Shown here: piece after piece, positions 8,826 through 17,771 of the stretch
How the letters are laid out: each line of letters begins with the position of its first letter
How positions within the stretch are numbered: position 1 is the stretch's first letter
Origin: Desulfovibrionaceae bacterium
Lineage (GTDB): Bacteria > Desulfobacterota > Desulfovibrionia > Desulfovibrionales > Desulfovibrionaceae
Direction of reading: 5' to 3'
Length of the DNA stretch: 64,000 nt
NCBI GenBank assembly: GCA_009783025.1
Contig: WRHY01000004.1
Coordinates: forward strand, 101,728-165,727
The notes under the pieces: generated by a model
The model's database searches: none
What the model saw: the letters and a program-made list of their open reading frames with translations, nothing else
Told to the model about the DNA's origin: nothing
Translations under genes and position numbers: made by a program

Positions 8826-9824
8826 ATGACGCAAACCAACATATTGCTTGAGGCCGGAACCAATGAACTTGAAATTGTCGAGTTTCATCTGGACGAATTT
8901 GAGCCGGACGGGGTGACGCCCTATAAGGGATACTACGGCGTCAACGTCGCCAAAGTGCTTGAAATTATCCGGCTGCCCAAAGTGACGGAACTGCCCGAGG
9001 TTGGCGACAAATCCGTACTGGGCGCTTTCAATCTGCGTTCGCACGTGATCCCGCTTGTGGATCTCTCCCTGTGGCTGGGGAAAGCGCGCAGCTCACCGGC
9101 CGGGGAAGCCAAGGTCATTGTCACTGAATTCAACAACGTGACCACAGCCTTCATGGTTTCCGGGGTCAACCGCATCCATCGTATCAGTTGGGAAGAGGTC
9201 GAGCCGCCCAACGCCTATGTATCCGCTCTGACCAGCAATACCATTACCGGTGTGGTCAAGCTGGAAGGGCGCATCATTTTCCTGCTCGATCTTGAGCGTA
9301 TTGTGCAGGCCTTGAACCCGCAGTTGGCTCTGCGGCTTGACGAAGCCATCGACTGGAAGTCCGGGGGACGCTACCGCGCTCTGGTGGCGGACGACTCCAC
9401 GGTTATCCGCGAGATGCTCAAAGACCTGTTGCAGCGTGCCAATTTCGAGGTGGAGGCCTTTACCAACGGCAAGGACGCCTGGGAAAAGCTTGATGATATC
9501 CGGCGCAAGTCCATAGAGGCGGACAAACCCATTGAAAACTATCTGCAAGTCGTTGTCTCGGACATTGAAATGCCGCAGATGGACGGGCATAACCTGTGCA
9601 AGCGGATTAAGGAGGACACGGTCCTGAAACGTCTGCCCGTGCTGCTCTTCTCTTCCCTGATTACGGACAGGCTCAGACACAAGGGCGATGCTGTGGGCGC
9701 GGACGATCAGATCTCCAAACCCGAGGTTACCCAGCTTGCCCAGCGCGCCCTGGCCCTGATTAAAGCCAAGGGCTTTGGCAGTCTTGAGGAACTTGCGGCC
9801 AAGGCTGCCCAACCCGGCGGATAG
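8826..9824 (+). CDS. cheV: CheV-type chemotaxis coupling protein (CheW-receiver fusion)
   Basis: A 332-residue cytoplasmic protein. Residues about 15-170 form a CheW domain that links receptors to CheA, with GVNVAKVLEIIRLP and NLRSHVIPLVDLSLWLG. Residues about 185-320 form a receiver domain: VADDSTVIREML with the acidic pair, VVSDIEMPQMDGH with the phosphoacceptor Asp, LLFSSL (Ser in place of the usual Thr) and QISKPE with the conserved Lys. This is the CheV architecture, thought to adjust coupling by phosphorylation. The start at 8826 is preferred over 8811 because GGAG lies seven bases before it. The gene stands alone and is closed by a strong terminator. Confidence 0.93.
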   Translation: MTQTNILLEAGTNELEIVEFHLDEFEPDGVTPYKGYYGVNVAKVLEIIRLPKVTELPEVGDKSVLGAFNLRSHVIPLVDLSLWLGKARSSPAGEAKVIVTEFNNVTTAFMVSGVNRIHRISWEEVEPPNAYVSALTSNTITGVVKLEGRIIFLLDLERIVQALNPQLALRLDEAIDWKSGGRYRALVADDSTVIREMLKDLLQRANFEVEAFTNGKDAWEKLDDIRRKSIEADKPIENYLQVVVSDIEMPQMDGHNLCKRIKEDTVLKRLPVLLFSSLITDRLRHKGDAVGADDQISKPEVTQLAQRALALIKAKGFGSLEELAAKAAQPGG

Positions 9825-9857
9825 GGTTTCGCACACCCGGAAATAGCCTTAAAAGCA

Positions 9858-9897
9858 CAAAACCCCCGGCAACAGATATCTGTTGCCGGGGGTTTTG
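9858..9897. terminator. Bidirectional rho-independent terminator
   Basis: A perfect 40-base palindrome. It has an A-run, five Cs, the inverted CAACAGATATCTGTTG centre, five Gs and a T-run. It lies between the convergent cheV and FKBP genes and has T-tracts on both strands, so it can end both transcripts. Confidence 0.95.
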
Positions 9898-9911
9898 CGT
9901 TGGAGATATGT

Positions 9912-10382
9912 CTATCTCAGACGCTCAACCTCAAAGAAAAGCGTGCTGTCGGGCGGGATGACGTTGCCCGCGCCGCGCTTGCCGTAGCCGAGTTCGGGCG
10001 GCACGATCAGGGCGCGTTTTTCGCCGACTTTCATATCCAGCAGGGCCTCGTCCCAGGCCTTGATCACTTGGCCCACGCCCACGGTAAAGGTGAAGGGGCC
10101 GCGTCCGAGGGACTGGTCAAAGATCCTGCCGTCCATAAAGCGGCCGACATAGTGGGCATCAATGCTCTGCCCCTTGGCCGGTTTGTCGCCCGCGCCTTCC
10201 TTCAGTACCACGTACTTGAGGCCGGAAAAGCTTTTTTGCGCCTTTTGCTCATACTCGGCAATACGGGCCGCAGCCTGCTTTTCATCGTCCTGGGCGGCAA
10301 AGGCGAGGGATGTTGCGAACAAGGCCGACAGGCAGGCGAGCCAAATGAGGCGGGCGAGCAGGGTGTATGTCTTTTTTTGCAT
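9912..10382 (-). CDS. Exported FKBP-type peptidyl-prolyl isomerase
   Basis: A 156-residue protein with a signal peptide (hydrophobic residues about 7-28, ending AFA before AQDDEKQ). A short helical spacer and one FKBP domain follow. The FKBP active-site residues are visible: AHYVGRFMDGRIFDQS, FTVGVGQVIKAWDEAL, IVPPELGYGKRG and IPPDSTLFFEVERL. These are the conserved Y, D, VIxxW and Y positions. It probably assists folding in the periplasm. The start at 10382 has AGGA seven bases upstream; an upstream in-frame extension of nine residues is less likely. The small size resembles FklB/Mip-like proteins without a dimerisation domain. Confidence 0.9.
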   Translation of the reverse strand: MQKKTYTLLARLIWLACLSALFATSLAFAAQDDEKQAAARIAEYEQKAQKSFSGLKYVVLKEGAGDKPAKGQSIDAHYVGRFMDGRIFDQSLGRGPFTFTVGVGQVIKAWDEALLDMKVGEKRALIVPPELGYGKRGAGNVIPPDSTLFFEVERLR

Positions 10383-10414
10383 CACAGTATCCTTTTTTAC
10401 TGGAAACAACGGTG

Positions 10415-12838
10415 TTATACCCGCACGGGCAGGACGTTCTGTACGCCTGAGGCCACAGCGCCACGCTGCTTGTCCGCCTCGGAATCCTTGAGCGTCCGCT
10501 CGGCATGGCGAAAGGTCAGGCGATAGGTCAGATTGCGCTCGTCCTTGCCCTTGGGTTCAAAGCAGTCAATAAGGCGCACTTCGGCCAGTAAGGGGATGTT
10601 TTGTTTTTCAATGGCTGTGTTGATGGCTTCCGCAGTCACGGACACAGGCGCGATAAAGGTGATATCGCGGCGTACCGGCGGAAAAACCGGGAGCGGCGCG
10701 AAGCGGATGTTGCTTTCACGGTGCAGGGCGAACAGGGTATCAAGGTCGATTTCCGCTGTCCAGACCGGCTTTTTGGCGTGGTAGTGGTCAGCCAGATCCG
10801 GCTTGACCCGCCCGGCTAAGCCGATACTCCTGCCGCGCACGCTAATGCTCACACAGGGAGCGAGCCAGGGCAGAGGATTTTCGGCCATACCGTATTCGCC
10901 TGCGGGCAGAGCAAATGAGGCCAGAAGATGCTCGATAAGCCCTTTGAGATCCGCATAATCGAGGTCGGCCGCTTCCCTGGGCCAGGCCTGATCAAAGCGG
11001 TTGCCGTGCAGAACAATGCCGAGCCGGGCTTGTTCGTGGGCCGTGGTCTCCGAAGCCGCATCAGCGGTAAAAGCCGCCGCCACCTCGAACAGACGTACCG
11101 AAGCCGCGCCCTGGGCCAGGTTGTTGCGCAAGGCCGTGAACAGGCCCGGCGCGAGGTGGGGACGCAGCACATTGAGATCATCGCTCAGGGGGTTCAGGAT
11201 CGGAATGCGGCCTGTTTCGGGCATGCCGAGGAAGTCGAGATCTTTTTGGCTGACAAAGCTGTAGGTGACCGATTCACCCAGTCCCACGCCCTTTGCCCAG
11301 TGCTTGATCCGGTGCAAAAAGGCGTGCCGGGGCTCGGGCTGTCCGGCGCGCTCCAGATTGTGCGAAATAACCGGCAGCACGGGCGGCACGCGATCCACGC
11401 CGTAAATACGGATAATTTCCTCGATTAAATCCGCTTCCCGGGTCAGGTCGCGCCGCCAACTCGGGGGGGTAACGCTCCATTCAATGGGAGGCGTATGTTC
11501 ACCGGGACGCAGCCCTCCGGTGTCCTGAACCTCGCAGCCGAGGCCGGTCAAGGTATCCTCGCAAAAGGACGGCTCCAAGGGGATGCCAAGCAAATCCTCC
11601 GCGCGCTGGCGGCGCAGATGCAGTGCAGGGGAGACCCACGGTCTGGGCTCGGCTTTGAGCAGGCCGGGGCATACAAAGCCGCCGGAAATTTCGGCCATCA
11701 GGTGGGCCGCGCGCTCAAGGGCAAAGGTTGCGCCGGGCTGATCCACGCCGCGCTCAAAGCGGTACGCGGCTTCGGACGAAATGCCGAGCCGCTTGGAGGT
11801 CTTGCGGATGTGAACCGGGTTGAAGATGGCGCTTTCCAGAAAAACGCGGCTGCTCTTGCTCGTGATTTCCGAATCCAGACCGCCCATGACCCCGCCCACG
11901 GCAATAATACCTTTGGCGTCCCGGATGGTGATGTCGGCTGTTGTGAGCACGCGCTCCTGACCGTCCAGGGTGGTGAATCGTTCATCCTGGTCCGCGCCGC
12001 GCACCATGATTCTGCCGCCTCGAATGGCGTCCAGGTCAAAAGCGTGCAAGGGCTGGCCCAACTCCATAAGAATATAGTTGGTCGCGTCCACCAGATTGGA
12101 AATAGAACGCACGCCCACGGCGTTCAGGCGGTAACGCATCCAGTCCGGAGCCAGTCCCGTGGCCGCCCCCTCAAGGATCATGCCGTGATACAGCGGGCAC
12201 AGCTCAGGATCGGCAATCTCAATGGACAGCAGGCCGTTGATATCAGCGCCGGAGGTGCGGCGTTCAAAGCGGGGCATGGAAAGCGGCAGGCCGGTGACGG
12301 CCGCGACTTCGCGGGCAAGGCCGAGCACGGACAAACAGTCCCCCCGGTTGGGGGTAATGGAGATGTCAAGGATGTCGTCGTCCAGGGGCAGCACATCCAT
12401 CAGGCTCATCCCCACCCTGGCGGAGGGGTCCAGCACCAGGATACCGTCATGGTCCTCGCCGAGGCCGAGCTCCTTTTCGGAACAGATCATGCCGTGGGAA
12501 GGCGCGCCGCGCAGCTTGGCCTTTTTTACTTCCAGGCCGCCCGGCAGCGTTGTGCCCACCTTGACCACCGCGACTTTCTGCCCCTTGGCCACGTTGGACG
12601 CGCCGCACACGATATCCAGCACTTCGTCGCCCACGTCCACCCTGCACACGGAAAGCTTGTCCGCCTCGGGATGGCGGCTGCATTCGGCCACGTACCCCAC
12701 AACGATGGGACGCAGAGCCTCATAAGGTTTTGACAGCCCGTCCAGTTCAAGCCCGACCATGGTCAGCCGGTCGCCGAGTTCGGCTGCCGTGCCCTCGTAA
12801 GGCACAAACTCACGCAGCCAATTCATACTGAGCAGCAT
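10415..12838 (-). CDS. pheT: Phenylalanyl-tRNA synthetase beta subunit
   Basis: An 807-residue subunit of the alpha2-beta2 enzyme that charges tRNA-Phe. It begins MLLSMNWLREFVPY, then has the tRNA-binding EMAP/OB domain (about 40-150) and the B3/B4 editing region. The B5 domain follows, with VTGLPLSM-like core segments, and a catalytic-like core with YSFVSQKDL. The C-terminal ferredoxin-like anticodon-binding domain has FPPVRRDITFI. The length is normal. It follows pheS on the minus strand but is separated from it by a complete family A repeat, which may uncouple or terminate part of the transcript. Confidence 0.96.
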   Translation of the reverse strand: MLLSMNWLREFVPYEGTAAELGDRLTMVGLELDGLSKPYEALRPIVVGYVAECSRHPEADKLSVCRVDVGDEVLDIVCGASNVAKGQKVAVVKVGTTLPGGLEVKKAKLRGAPSHGMICSEKELGLGEDHDGILVLDPSARVGMSLMDVLPLDDDILDISITPNRGDCLSVLGLAREVAAVTGLPLSMPRFERRTSGADINGLLSIEIADPELCPLYHGMILEGAATGLAPDWMRYRLNAVGVRSISNLVDATNYILMELGQPLHAFDLDAIRGGRIMVRGADQDERFTTLDGQERVLTTADITIRDAKGIIAVGGVMGGLDSEITSKSSRVFLESAIFNPVHIRKTSKRLGISSEAAYRFERGVDQPGATFALERAAHLMAEISGGFVCPGLLKAEPRPWVSPALHLRRQRAEDLLGIPLEPSFCEDTLTGLGCEVQDTGGLRPGEHTPPIEWSVTPPSWRRDLTREADLIEEIIRIYGVDRVPPVLPVISHNLERAGQPEPRHAFLHRIKHWAKGVGLGESVTYSFVSQKDLDFLGMPETGRIPILNPLSDDLNVLRPHLAPGLFTALRNNLAQGAASVRLFEVAAAFTADAASETTAHEQARLGIVLHGNRFDQAWPREAADLDYADLKGLIEHLLASFALPAGEYGMAENPLPWLAPCVSISVRGRSIGLAGRVKPDLADHYHAKKPVWTAEIDLDTLFALHRESNIRFAPLPVFPPVRRDITFIAPVSVTAEAINTAIEKQNIPLLAEVRLIDCFEPKGKDERNLTYRLTFRHAERTLKDSEADKQRGAVASGVQNVLPVRV

Positions 12839-12842
12839 TGCA

Positions 12843-13000
12843 GACTCCCCTGAGGGGGCTCTGCCCCCTCAGACTCCCCCGGCAGGGGAAATGATTTCCC
12901 CTGCACCCCTCATACCCTGAAATCAGCTTCGCTGTTTTCAGGGTATGAGGGGTCCAGGGCCGGCTAGGCCCTGGCGGGGTGGAGGGGCAGAGCCCCTCCA
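12843..13000. repeat. Family A multi-hairpin element between pheS and pheT (A2)
   Basis: Five hairpins follow one another: 12851-12871 (GAGGGGGC arms), 12881-12904 (GGCAGGGGAAAT arms), 12911-12947 (CATACCCTGAAA arms, long), 12955-12973 (CAGGGCC arms) and 12981-12999 (GGAGGGGC arms). The set is repeated, with small changes, at 23962-24133, 41634-41866, 45970-46166 and 63910 to the window edge. The stem sequences change together on both sides, so the base-pairing is conserved rather than the sequence. Confidence 0.9.
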
Positions 13001-13012
13001 AAAATATAGTTA

Positions 13013-14050
13013 CTAGACAAACTGCCGTAAAAACCGCAGATCGCTCTCAAAAAACATGCGCAGGTCGGTAATGCCGTATTTGAGCATGGCCACGCGCTCG
13101 ACGCCCAGACCAAAGGCGAAGCCCGTACATTCCTCATCAAAGCCGACGTGTTTGTACACGGCCGGATCGACCATGCCGGAGCCGAGGATTTCCAGCCAGC
13201 CCGTAGTCTTGCAGACCCGGCAGGGAGTGCTGCCGATGTGCCCGGTACCGTTGCACAGGATGCAGGAAATATCCACTTCCACCGAGGGTTCGGTAAAGGG
13301 GAAAAAGCTGGGGCGGAAGCGTACCTTCACATCCGGTCCGAACAGTTTGCGCAAAAACAGGGTCAGGGTGCCGCGCAGGTGGGCCAGGGTGACGTTTTTG
13401 TCAACCAGCAGGCCTTCAATCTGGTGGAACATGGGCGTGTGCGTGATGTCCGAATCGCGGCGATACACCTTGCCCGGAGCAATGACGGCCAAAGGCGGCT
13501 TTTTGCGCTCCAGCATGGCCCGCACCTGCATGGGCGAGGTGTGGGTACGCATGACAATGCCGTCCGAAATGTAGAGCGTGTCCTGCATGTCCCTGGCCGG
13601 GTGGTCTTTGGGCAGGTTTAGGGCTTCAAAGTTATTGAAGTCCGTTTCCACTTCAGGACCGGAAATGGTGTCAAAGCCGAGGTTGTTGAACACACGGCAT
13701 ATTTCTTCCATAACCAGGGTGGTGGGATGCAGGCTGCCTTTCCAGGGTTCACGTCCCGGCAGGGTAGGGTCGAAACGGGCCAGGGCGACGCTCTCGGCCT
13801 CGGCAAGGAGAGCGCCTGTGCGCGCTTCCACAAGGGCGGTGAGTTGCTCCTTGATCGCGTTGGCAGTCTTGCCGAAAGCCGGACGTTCCTCGGAAGAAAG
13901 CTCGGGCAGACGGCTCATCAACTGGGCCAATGAACCCTTGCGTCCGAGATAGGCGGTCTGCGCATCCTCGACAGCGGCAAGAGAAGACGCCTGGGCCAAG
14001 GCGCTTTGCAGCGCCGGGACCAGGCGTTCAAGTTCAGCAATAAGGTTCAT
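13013..14050 (-). CDS. pheS: Phenylalanyl-tRNA synthetase alpha subunit
   Basis: A 345-residue catalytic subunit. The N-terminal coiled-coil arm (about residues 1-85) would bind tRNA. The class II core follows: [29 protein letters not shown], the motif 2 region with [12 protein letters not shown] and [18 protein letters not shown], and the motif 3 [19 protein letters not shown] segment. The four cysteines in the CILCNGTGH...CRVC stretch form the zinc-like insertion known in many bacterial PheS proteins. The start at 14050 gives MNLIAEL. It lies five bases after the rplT stop and has no clear ribosome site, so it may be translated by coupling to rplT. Confidence 0.95.
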   Translation of the reverse strand: MNLIAELERLVPALQSALAQASSLAAVEDAQTAYLGRKGSLAQLMSRLPELSSEERPAFGKTANAIKEQLTALVEARTGALLAEAESVALARFDPTLPGREPWKGSLHPTTLVMEEICRVFNNLGFDTISGPEVETDFNNFEALNLPKDHPARDMQDTLYISDGIVMRTHTSPMQVRAMLERKKPPLAVIAPGKVYRRDSDITHTPMFHQIEGLLVDKNVTLAHLRGTLTLFLRKLFGPDVKVRFRPSFFPFTEPSVEVDISCILCNGTGHIGSTPCRVCKTTGWLEILGSGMVDPAVYKHVGFDEECTGFAFGLGVERVAMLKYGITDLRMFFESDLRFLRQFV

Positions 14051-14055
14051 GACTA

Positions 14056-14409
14056 CTAAGCCAGTTTGGCTTGAGCCATTGCAACCAGCTTGGCGAAATC
14101 GTCCTTGCAACGCACGGCGAGATCGGCCAGAACTTTGCGATCAAGCAGAATACCGGCTTTTTTCAGGCCATCCATGAAGCGGCTGTAGGAAAGACCGCTC
14201 TCACGAGCTCCCGCGTTGATACGCAGGATCCAGAGTTTGCGGAATTCGCGCTTGCGTACCTTGCGGTCACGGTAGGAGTAGACCAGCGCTCTTTCCACAG
14301 CCTCACGGGCGGTGCGGTAGAGTTTGCTGCGGCCGCCGCGGTAGCCTTTGGCGAGATCCAGATACTTCTTGTGGCGTCTGTGCGCCGTCATCCCTCTCTT
14401 GACTCTCAT
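14056..14409 (-). CDS. rplT: 50S ribosomal protein L20
   Basis: A 117-residue basic ribosomal protein. The highly conserved start [17 protein letters not shown], the central [13 protein letters not shown] and [15 protein letters not shown] are diagnostic. In other bacteria L20 binds rRNA early in assembly and represses its own operon. It lies between rpmI and pheS, as in many bacteria. Unusually, the gap to rpmI is about 210 bases and contains a repeat with the shared core hairpin. Confidence 0.97.
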   Translation of the reverse strand: MRVKRGMTAHRRHKKYLDLAKGYRGGRSKLYRTAREAVERALVYSYRDRKVRKREFRKLWILRINAGARESGLSYSRFMDGLKKAGILLDRKVLADLAVRCKDDFAKLVAMAQAKLA

Positions 14410-14506
14410 GGATTATCCTCCATCCATCGCTCAACGGGGCGTAGGGGGCCGGAAGAGCGGAAAAATTTTTTCAGCAAAAATATACCTATAGAGTGCGTGG
14501 ATTTTC

Positions 14507-14598
14507 GGGGCTGACAAGGAAGAGGCGTTTTTTTACGAAGGGAGTGGACTCTTTGGTCGCAGACCTGCGCAAAAATAGCCTCTGACGCGGTCAGCGCC
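14507..14598. repeat. Core-I hairpin element between rpmI and rplT (C6)
   Basis: The arms GGGGCTGAC and GTCAGCGCC enclose TTTTTTTACGAAGGGAGTGG and a diverged inner hairpin, ending in GCGCAAAAATAGCC. The centre is a variant of the core-I sequence seen near 17700, 34260, 39045, 40060 and 52540, but the outer arms are different. It splits two ribosomal genes that usually lie close together. Confidence 0.65.
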
Positions 14599-14618
14599 AG
14601 CAAGACACGTACTCTACT

Positions 14619-14816
14619 CTATGCGTAGGGCATCATGCGGCGTACAGCCCTTTCATTGGCGCTGTCCACAATAGCGCCCTGGCCGAGGCGCATTTTGCGC
14701 TTGGCGTTCTTCTTGGTCAGAATGTGCCGCAGGTTCTGCCTGCGGCGCTTGAATTTGCCCGAGCCGGTCACGTCGAAGCGCTTGGCCGCGGAGCGTTTGG
14801 TCTTCATCTTGGGCAT
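14619..14816 (-). CDS. rpmI: 50S ribosomal protein L35
   Basis: A 65-residue basic protein. The start MPKMKTKRSAAKRF, then VTGSGKFKRRRQNLRHIL and the ending RRMMPYA are typical of L35. AAGGAG lies six bases before the ATG. It follows infC by about 130 bases and precedes rplT, the usual IF3 operon order. Confidence 0.97.
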   Translation of the reverse strand: MPKMKTKRSAAKRFDVTGSGKFKRRRQNLRHILTKKNAKRKMRLGQGAIVDSANERAVRRMMPYA

Positions 14817-14948
14817 GGTCTACTCCTTCGTATGCCTATATAACAGATGCCCTTCACGGAGCGAAAGGCAACAACGCAATATGCCGAACCGCAAAGGAAA
14901 GGCATCATGCGCTAAAAAATTTCCGGACGCAAGCAAAAATCCGTAGCG

Positions 14949-15503
14949 CTATTTCTTCGGCAGGGGCGTAAGCATCATGTGCAGGGTGCGGCCTTCGGCG
15001 CGCGCCTCCTGCTCAACCTTGGCGATGTCCTTGGTATCTTCGACCACGCGATCGAGCATGGTCTGCCCGCGATCCTTATGGACGATTTCCCGGCCCCGGA
15101 AGAAAATGGTCACCTTGCAACGGTCGCCGTGTTCAATAAAACGGCGGATATGTCCTACCTTGGTCAGGTAATCATGCTCGTCCGTTTTGGGACGGAGCTT
15201 GATTTCCTTGATCTGGATGACGGTCTGCCGTTTTTTGGCCTCCTGCTTTTTCTTCTGGGCCTCGTACTTGAAACGTCCGTAATCCATGATGCGGCAGACC
15301 GGCGGGTCGGCCGTGGCCGCGACTTCCACCAGGTCAAGCCCGGCGTCGCGCGCCATTTGCAGGGCTGCGAGGCGTTCCACTATGCCCAGTTGTTCGCCGT
15401 CAGCGCCGATGAGCCGTACCTCGCGAACTCGAATCTGATCGTTGCGCCGCACCGTGTCCTGCGGTTCATTGCGGCGGGGGCGTACATTAGGAGAAGCGAT
15501 AAT
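14949..15503 (-). CDS. infC: Translation initiation factor IF-3 with AUU start
   Basis: A 184-residue factor that binds the 30S subunit and checks start codon pairing. The N domain has RRNDQIRVREVRLI and DLVEVAATADPPVCRIMDYG. The C domain has KEIKLRPKTDEHDYLTK and CKVTIFFRGREIVH. The first ATG/GTG-type codon in frame would cut off the normal N-terminus. Upstream in frame is ATT at 15501-15503, five bases after a strong AGGAGG, and it gives the expected N-terminus. The ATT and the ribosome site lie inside the 3' end of thrS, so the genes overlap by 17 bases. An AUU start allows IF-3 to repress its own synthesis, as known for the E. coli gene. Confidence 0.9.
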   Translation of the reverse strand: MIASPNVRPRRNEPQDTVRRNDQIRVREVRLIGADGEQLGIVERLAALQMARDAGLDLVEVAATADPPVCRIMDYGRFKYEAQKKKQEAKKRQTVIQIKEIKLRPKTDEHDYLTKVGHIRRFIEHGDRCKVTIFFRGREIVHKDRGQTMLDRVVEDTKDIAKVEQEARAEGRTLHMMLTPLPKK

Positions 15504-17421
15504 TCATACCTCCTCGTTTAAAGGGTGCGTCGGAATCGGCCAGAATAAGAGTCGCGGCATCTTCCAGGCTCATGAAGCCCGGGGTTTCTCCGCTGCGCAG
15601 GCGCACGTTCACGCCGCCCTCTTCCAGCTCTTTGTCGCCTATTACCAGAACAAACGGGATCTTTTCAAGCTGCGCCGCGCGCACTTTATATCCCAACTTT
15701 TCATTTCGCAGATCCGCCTCGGCGCGAATGCCCCGGCCGCGCAGGCCGGACTGCATCCGGCGCGCGAACTCGTCGTGTCTTTCGGTAACCGTGACGATAC
15801 GCGCCTGCTCCGGGGCCAGCCAGGTGGGGAAGACCCCGGCGGTATGTTCGATCAGAATGCCCATGAAGCGTTCCAGGGAGCCGAGGATGGCCCTGTGCAG
15901 CATGACCGGGCGATGGCGCTCGTTGTCCTGGCCGATGTACCCGAGGTCGAAGCGATCGGGCAGGGTAAAGTCGCACTGTATAGTGGAAAGCTGCCATTCC
16001 CGGTCCAGGCTGTCCGTGACCCGGCCGTCGATCTTGGGGCCGTAAAAAGCGCCGTCGCCTTCATTGATGGTAAAGGGGATGTTGCGGCGCTCAAGCGCTT
16101 TGATCAGGGCGTCCGTGGCTCTGTCCCAGGCTTCGACCGTGCCGATGAATTTCTCCGGGCGCGTGGCCACGCCCAGTTTGTAGGTAAAGCCGAACAGGTT
16201 CATGAGGTCGTCGGCCAGCGTGATGACCTTGAGGATTTCTTCTTCCAACTGGTCTGGACGGCAGATGATGTGCGCGTCATCCTGGGTGAACTGGCGCACG
16301 CGCAAAAGACCGTGCAAAACCCCGCTCATTTCGTGGCGGTGCACCACGCCGAGCTCGGCATAGCGCACCGGCAGCTCGCGGTAGGAACGCGGGCGGCTGC
16401 CGTAAATCAGCATATGGGCCAGGCAGTTCATGGGTTTTACGCCATAGGAGCCGCCTTCGATTTCCGTGAAATACATGTTCTCACGGTAGTTGTCGTAGTG
16501 GCCGGACTTTTCCCACAACTCGCGGCGCAAAAGCTGCGGCCCCTGCACCAGTTCATAACCGCGCCGCAAATGTTCTTTTTTCAGGAAATCTTCCAGAATG
16601 GTGCGCATGAGCATGCCCTTGGGATGCCAGAACACCATGCCGGGCGCGACGTCTTCGTGGAAGTCGAAGAGATCCAGTTCCCGGCCGAGCTTTCTGTGGT
16701 CGCGGCGCTTGGCTTCTTCCAGGTGATGCAGGTACTGTTTCAGACCGGCTTCATCCGGGAAGGCCGTGCCGTAGATACGCGAAAGCATCTTGTTCTTTTC
16801 ATCGCCGCGCCAGTATGCTCCGGCAACAGAAAGCAGGGAGAAGGCCCGGGCAAAGCCGGTATCGGGCAGGTGCGGGCCGCGGCAGAGATCCGTGAACTCG
16901 GCCAAATCATACAGCGAGACCGTGTCCGCCTCAATGTCGCGGATAATGTCCACTTTATAGGACTCGCCCTTGTCCGTGAACAAGCGGATGGCTTCTTCCT
17001 TGCTGACTTCCCGGCGGGCAAAGGGAACGGCTTCCTTGACGATATGGCGCATTTCCGCCTCTATGGCCGGGAAATCCTCCACGGAAAAAGCGCGGGGCGC
17101 ATCAAAGTCGTAGTAAAAGCCTTTGTCAATGGCCGGGCCTATGGTCACCCTGGCCTGGGGAAACAGGCGCTGCACGGCGCAGGCCATAATGTGGGCCACA
17201 CTGTGGCGCAGAACTTCAAGCCCTTCGGGGGAGTCAAGGGTGATCGGCTCAAGAACGGCCGTGCCCGCCGGAAGCATCGCGCCGAGATCAAGGAGCGTTT
17301 CCCCCACGCGGGCCGCAACGCAGGATTTGAAGCGCTTGCCCGACAAGGCGAGCTTCAGGGCCTCCGCGCAGGAAGCGCCCGCGGCTATATCGAAAGAATT
17401 TCCTTCAATGGCGATGTTCAC
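15487..17421 (-). CDS. thrS: Threonyl-tRNA synthetase
   Basis: A 644-residue class II synthetase. The TGS domain (about residues 1-60) is followed by the editing domain with HSVAHIMACAVQRLFP, GFYYDFD and the zinc-linked DLCRGPHLPDT. The core has PGMVFWHPKGM (motif 1), then MNCLAHMLIYG, VVHRHEMSG and FTQDDAHIICRPDQ (motif 2), and NERHRPVMLHRAILGS (motif 3). The anticodon-binding domain ends the protein. The start is GTG at 17421 with CGGAG five bases upstream, which puts the first codon at MNIAIEGNSF. Its last codons carry the infC ribosome site. The tRNA-Val gene and its terminator lie just upstream on the same strand. Confidence 0.95.
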   Translation of the reverse strand: MNIAIEGNSFDIAAGASCAEALKLALSGKRFKSCVAARVGETLLDLGAMLPAGTAVLEPITLDSPEGLEVLRHSVAHIMACAVQRLFPQARVTIGPAIDKGFYYDFDAPRAFSVEDFPAIEAEMRHIVKEAVPFARREVSKEEAIRLFTDKGESYKVDIIRDIEADTVSLYDLAEFTDLCRGPHLPDTGFARAFSLLSVAGAYWRGDEKNKMLSRIYGTAFPDEAGLKQYLHHLEEAKRRDHRKLGRELDLFDFHEDVAPGMVFWHPKGMLMRTILEDFLKKEHLRRGYELVQGPQLLRRELWEKSGHYDNYRENMYFTEIEGGSYGVKPMNCLAHMLIYGSRPRSYRELPVRYAELGVVHRHEMSGVLHGLLRVRQFTQDDAHIICRPDQLEEEILKVITLADDLMNLFGFTYKLGVATRPEKFIGTVEAWDRATDALIKALERRNIPFTINEGDGAFYGPKIDGRVTDSLDREWQLSTIQCDFTLPDRFDLGYIGQDNERHRPVMLHRAILGSLERFMGILIEHTAGVFPTWLAPEQARIVTVTERHDEFARRMQSGLRGRGIRAEADLRNEKLGYKVRAAQLEKIPFVLVIGDKELEEGGVNVRLRSGETPGFMSLEDAATLILADSDAPFKRGGMNYRFS

Positions 17422-17436
17422 AATGACTCCGTAAAT

Positions 17437-17461
17437 GAAAAAGGGAGGCAGACCTCCCTTT
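17437..17461 (-). terminator. Terminator after tRNA-Val
   Basis: On the minus strand, AAAGGGAGG and CCTCCCTTTTT form a stem with a short loop and a T-run. It lies about 12 bases beyond the tRNA 3' end and just before the thrS ribosome site, so it should stop most tRNA transcription. Confidence 0.75.
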
Positions 17462-17472
17462 ATCGTTCTTTC

Positions 17473-17547
17473 TGGTAGGCACGAGCAGCTTTGAACTGCT
17501 GACCCCTGCCATGTCAAGGCAGTGCTCTACCCCTGAGCTACGCGCCT
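17473..17547 (-). tRNA. tRNA-Val (anticodon GAC)
   Basis: A 75-base cloverleaf on the minus strand, with CCA encoded. The acceptor arms AGGCGCG and CGTGCCT pair, the D arm is GCTC/GAGC, the anticodon stem is CTGCC/GGCAG with loop TTGACAT, and the T arm is AGCAG/CTGCT with loop TTCAAAG. The loop gives anticodon GAC, which reads valine codons GUC and GUU. Confidence 0.95.
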
Positions 17548-17643
17548 ACTTTCGCGAGGCAGAAGGTGTAGTTATCCGGCGCAAAGCGTAAAGTCAAGCA
17601 AAAAGGGGGGAATGGAAAACTTTTTACCGGTACTATTCCAATC

Positions 17644-17771
17644 GGTAGTGCCTCAGTTTGAGGGTCAGACGAGGAAGGCGAGTTTTTTGTGACGGGAGTG
17701 TACTCTTATGGTACTCGACCGGAACAAAAAACGAGGCCTGACGAAGTATCACCCCAAACTCAGGCACTACC
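17644..17771. repeat. Family B element with core I at the folD 3' end (B2)
   Basis: The outer arms GGTAGTGCCTCAGTTTG and CAAACTCAGGCACTACC enclose TCAGACGAGGAAGGC and CCTGACGAAGTATCA. The centre is core I, a hairpin in GAGTGTACTC TTATG GTACTC. The folD stop codon TGA (17760-17762) lies inside the right arm. Confidence 0.88.

Noticed and set aside
12843..13000. CRISPR-like array from the repeated hairpins
   Set aside because: The units differ from each other, have no equal spacers and are not direct repeats; no cas genes are present.
15442..17478. A 678-codon open frame on the plus strand opposite thrS
   Set aside because: It is the mirror of a certain synthetase gene; long antisense frames are common in GC-rich DNA. 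It has no homology, ribosome site or codon signal of its own.
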